64,000 bases of DNA from positions 1,137,501 through 1,201,500 of the forward strand of contig CP128433.1 in NCBI GenBank assembly GCA_032615215.1. The letters run 5' to 3'. The stretch is from Microbulbifer sp. MKSA007. Its GTDB lineage: Bacteria; Pseudomonadota; Gammaproteobacteria; Pseudomonadales; Cellvibrionaceae. A model generated the notes under the pieces. That model did not search any database. It worked only from the letters and a program-made list of their open reading frames with translations, and had not been told where the DNA came from. The position numbers and the translations under genes are program-made. Within the stretch, counting starts at the first letter, position 1, and each line of letters starts with the position of its first letter. This document shows positions 62,919 through 64,000 of this stretch, piece by piece.

Positions 62919-63009
62919 AAAATCTTTGGTCGTATTTGCGCTGTTACTCAGATTGGGCAGGTGGCTATTGCGTATTATCACGGCTGTAAATGTGAAGGTT
63001 CTATGAGTT

Positions 63010-63333
63010 ATGCAACCTATTTATTCTGAAATCGCTGATCAGCTCCTGTTCCTCGAGTCCGAACTGCGCAGCCTGCAGGTTTGGCAGGATAATGCGCCGC
63101 CTGCAGAAGCCCTGGCCAGCACCGAGCCATTTTGTGTGGATACTTTGACCTTGCCCCAGTGGCTTCAATTTATTTTTTTGCCGCGTATGCAGGTCCTGAT
63201 TGAAGGGGAGATGCCCCTGCCGGGCCAGTGTGGTATTGCTCCGGTTGCCGAGGAGTTCTTCAAGGGGCGGGATGATGCTGCGGCATTGCTGGCTATTTTG
63301 GAGACTATCGATCAGCGCCTGCAGCGGGGCTAA
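63010..63333 (+). CDS. yqcC: YqcC family protein
   Basis: A small soluble protein of 107 residues matching YqcC, a conserved gammaproteobacterial family of unknown function, often beside truC. Segments typical of it: FLESELRSLQVWQDNAP, the FCVDTLTLPQWLQFIFLPRM segment and IAPVAEEFF. The start is ATG 63010. truC is not in the neighbourhood; it follows dinG in the same direction. Confidence 0.85.
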   Translation: MQPIYSEIADQLLFLESELRSLQVWQDNAPPAEALASTEPFCVDTLTLPQWLQFIFLPRMQVLIEGEMPLPGQCGIAPVAEEFFKGRDDAAALLAILETIDQRLQRG

Positions 63334-63565
63334 CCAGCTTCTGATTCCCTGAGCCCGGTGCTCCCAATCACTCTGGGCGGCATGTCACATTGTTAGTGTT
63401 GAGTCCCGCGACTCGGCGGACATCGCTGTGCAGTGGCCGCGCTCATGAGCTAATATCGAGCTTTTGCCTGAGGCGGGGAGCAATTTCTCCGTCAGATAAG
63501 CGAACACCGCGCGTTTGTAGCGGTCCGAATGGCATTGCTAATGGGGCTTGAGGTAATTGGTCGGT

Positions 63566-64000
63566 ATGCAGAGATTTTCCCTTCTGTGGTTAATGTTGAC
63601 GCTTTCGGTGCTCGCCGGTTGTGAGTCACTGATGTATCCGGGGCGGGACAGGGCCGCTCAACCAGCGGAAGTTGCACCACCGGTAGAATCACCTGATTCT
63701 GCAATGCAGTGCCCAGAGCCTGCGGAAGTGATTTGTGCGGAACCGGAAGTGAAGGTTGTTGAGCGGGTAATCGAACGAACTGTAGAAAAAGTAGTCGAAG
63801 TGCCCGTTGCCAAAGATAAGCTGGTTTTGGGGTCGGTAGAAGAAGTGGCCATAGAGCCTCCCGGCCTGATCCTGGAATCCGTTGTCGATACAGGTTCACC
63901 AACCTCCACACTGCGGGTCAGGAAGCTGACTCCGTTCGAGCGGGATGGCAGGGACTGGATCAGGTTCCAGATTGTTCAGTCGAGCAAAATGGACCCGGTT
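63566..64000 (+). CDS. Retropepsin-like lipoprotein (DUF785 / ATP-dependent zinc protease type), cut by window end
   Basis: The frame is open to the last base, giving 145 residues of a longer protein. It begins with a lipoprotein signal (LMLTLSVLAGC, then ESL), followed by a Glu/Pro/Val-rich linker with VERVIERTVEKVVEV. Then comes KDKLVLGSVEEV, VVDTGSPTSTL and FERDGRDWIRFQIVQ, the pattern of the family annotated as ATP-dependent zinc protease, a retropepsin-like fold. The family usually has DTGA; here the motif reads DTGS. The start ATG 63566 follows about 230 bp of gene-free sequence after yqcC. Related proteins act in the periplasm; the role here is unknown. Confidence 0.75.
   Translation, partial: MQRFSLLWLMLTLSVLAGCESLMYPGRDRAAQPAEVAPPVESPDSAMQCPEPAEVICAEPEVKVVERVIERTVEKVVEVPVAKDKLVLGSVEEVAIEPPGLILESVVDTGSPTSTLRVRKLTPFERDGRDWIRFQIVQSSKMDPV

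Noticed and set aside
1..64000. CRISPR array, tRNA, rRNA, prophage or integrase genes
   Set aside because: None was seen on either strand.

Overview
The window looks like a chromosomal segment of a marine gammaproteobacterium of the Cellvibrionales type (Microbulbifer-like). This is an inference from the housekeeping proteins and the mix of capsule, TonB-receptor and NRPS genes; no rRNA or tRNA gene is present to confirm it. GC-rich housekeeping blocks flank two visibly AT-richer accessory stretches, about 12.3-18.9 kb and about 22.2-44.4 kb.

Layout. 0-12.3 kb: a KpsS-like capsule Kdo transferase, the cold-shock helicase deaD, a cytochrome b561, a 263-bp nested palindromic element, the divergent metR/metE pair, a secreted amidohydrolase, and pepQ divergent from purU. 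12.3-18.9 kb: a lipoprotein, a PAS-AraC regulator, a large TonB-dependent receptor and an Endo H-type GH18 endo-beta-N-acetylglucosaminidase with a duplicated cysteine module. Together these suggest a small glycoprotein N-glycan scavenging locus. 19-22 kb: gcvP. 22.6-43.2 kb: a minus-strand biosynthetic cluster of three NRPS proteins (six modules) and an MFS exporter. 44.4-64 kb: a secreted nucleoside-hydrolase-like lipoprotein, a MAT2B-like reductase, argS, sbcB, pyrB, an NfeD/slipin pair, pgi, a tiny Cys-rich lipoprotein, a DUF3549 protein, NhaC, a PlsC-like acyltransferase, dinG, yqcC and a partial retropepsin-like lipoprotein.

NRPS cluster. Read in transcription order (high to low coordinates) the assembly line is A-T-C-A-T / dock-C-A-T-C-A-T-C-A-T / dock-C-A-T-TE. 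Specificity residues read by eye suggest Phe - unknown - basic? - Ile - basic? - Thr. No epimerisation domain, MbtH or PPTase gene is visible. The terminal thioesterase has Cys instead of Ser as nucleophile, directly after a Thr-loading module. This is the best candidate for new chemistry in the window.

Caution on reading frames. Seven otherwise well-conserved genes are each broken by one single-base frameshift: kpsS, the amidohydrolase, the MFS gene, all three NRPS genes and the slipin. Six of the seven lack exactly one base in a run of 5-7 identical bases; the MFS gene has one base too many. This pattern points to homopolymer sequencing error more than to gene decay or programmed frameshifting. 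The genes are therefore annotated across the breaks, with the break positions given.
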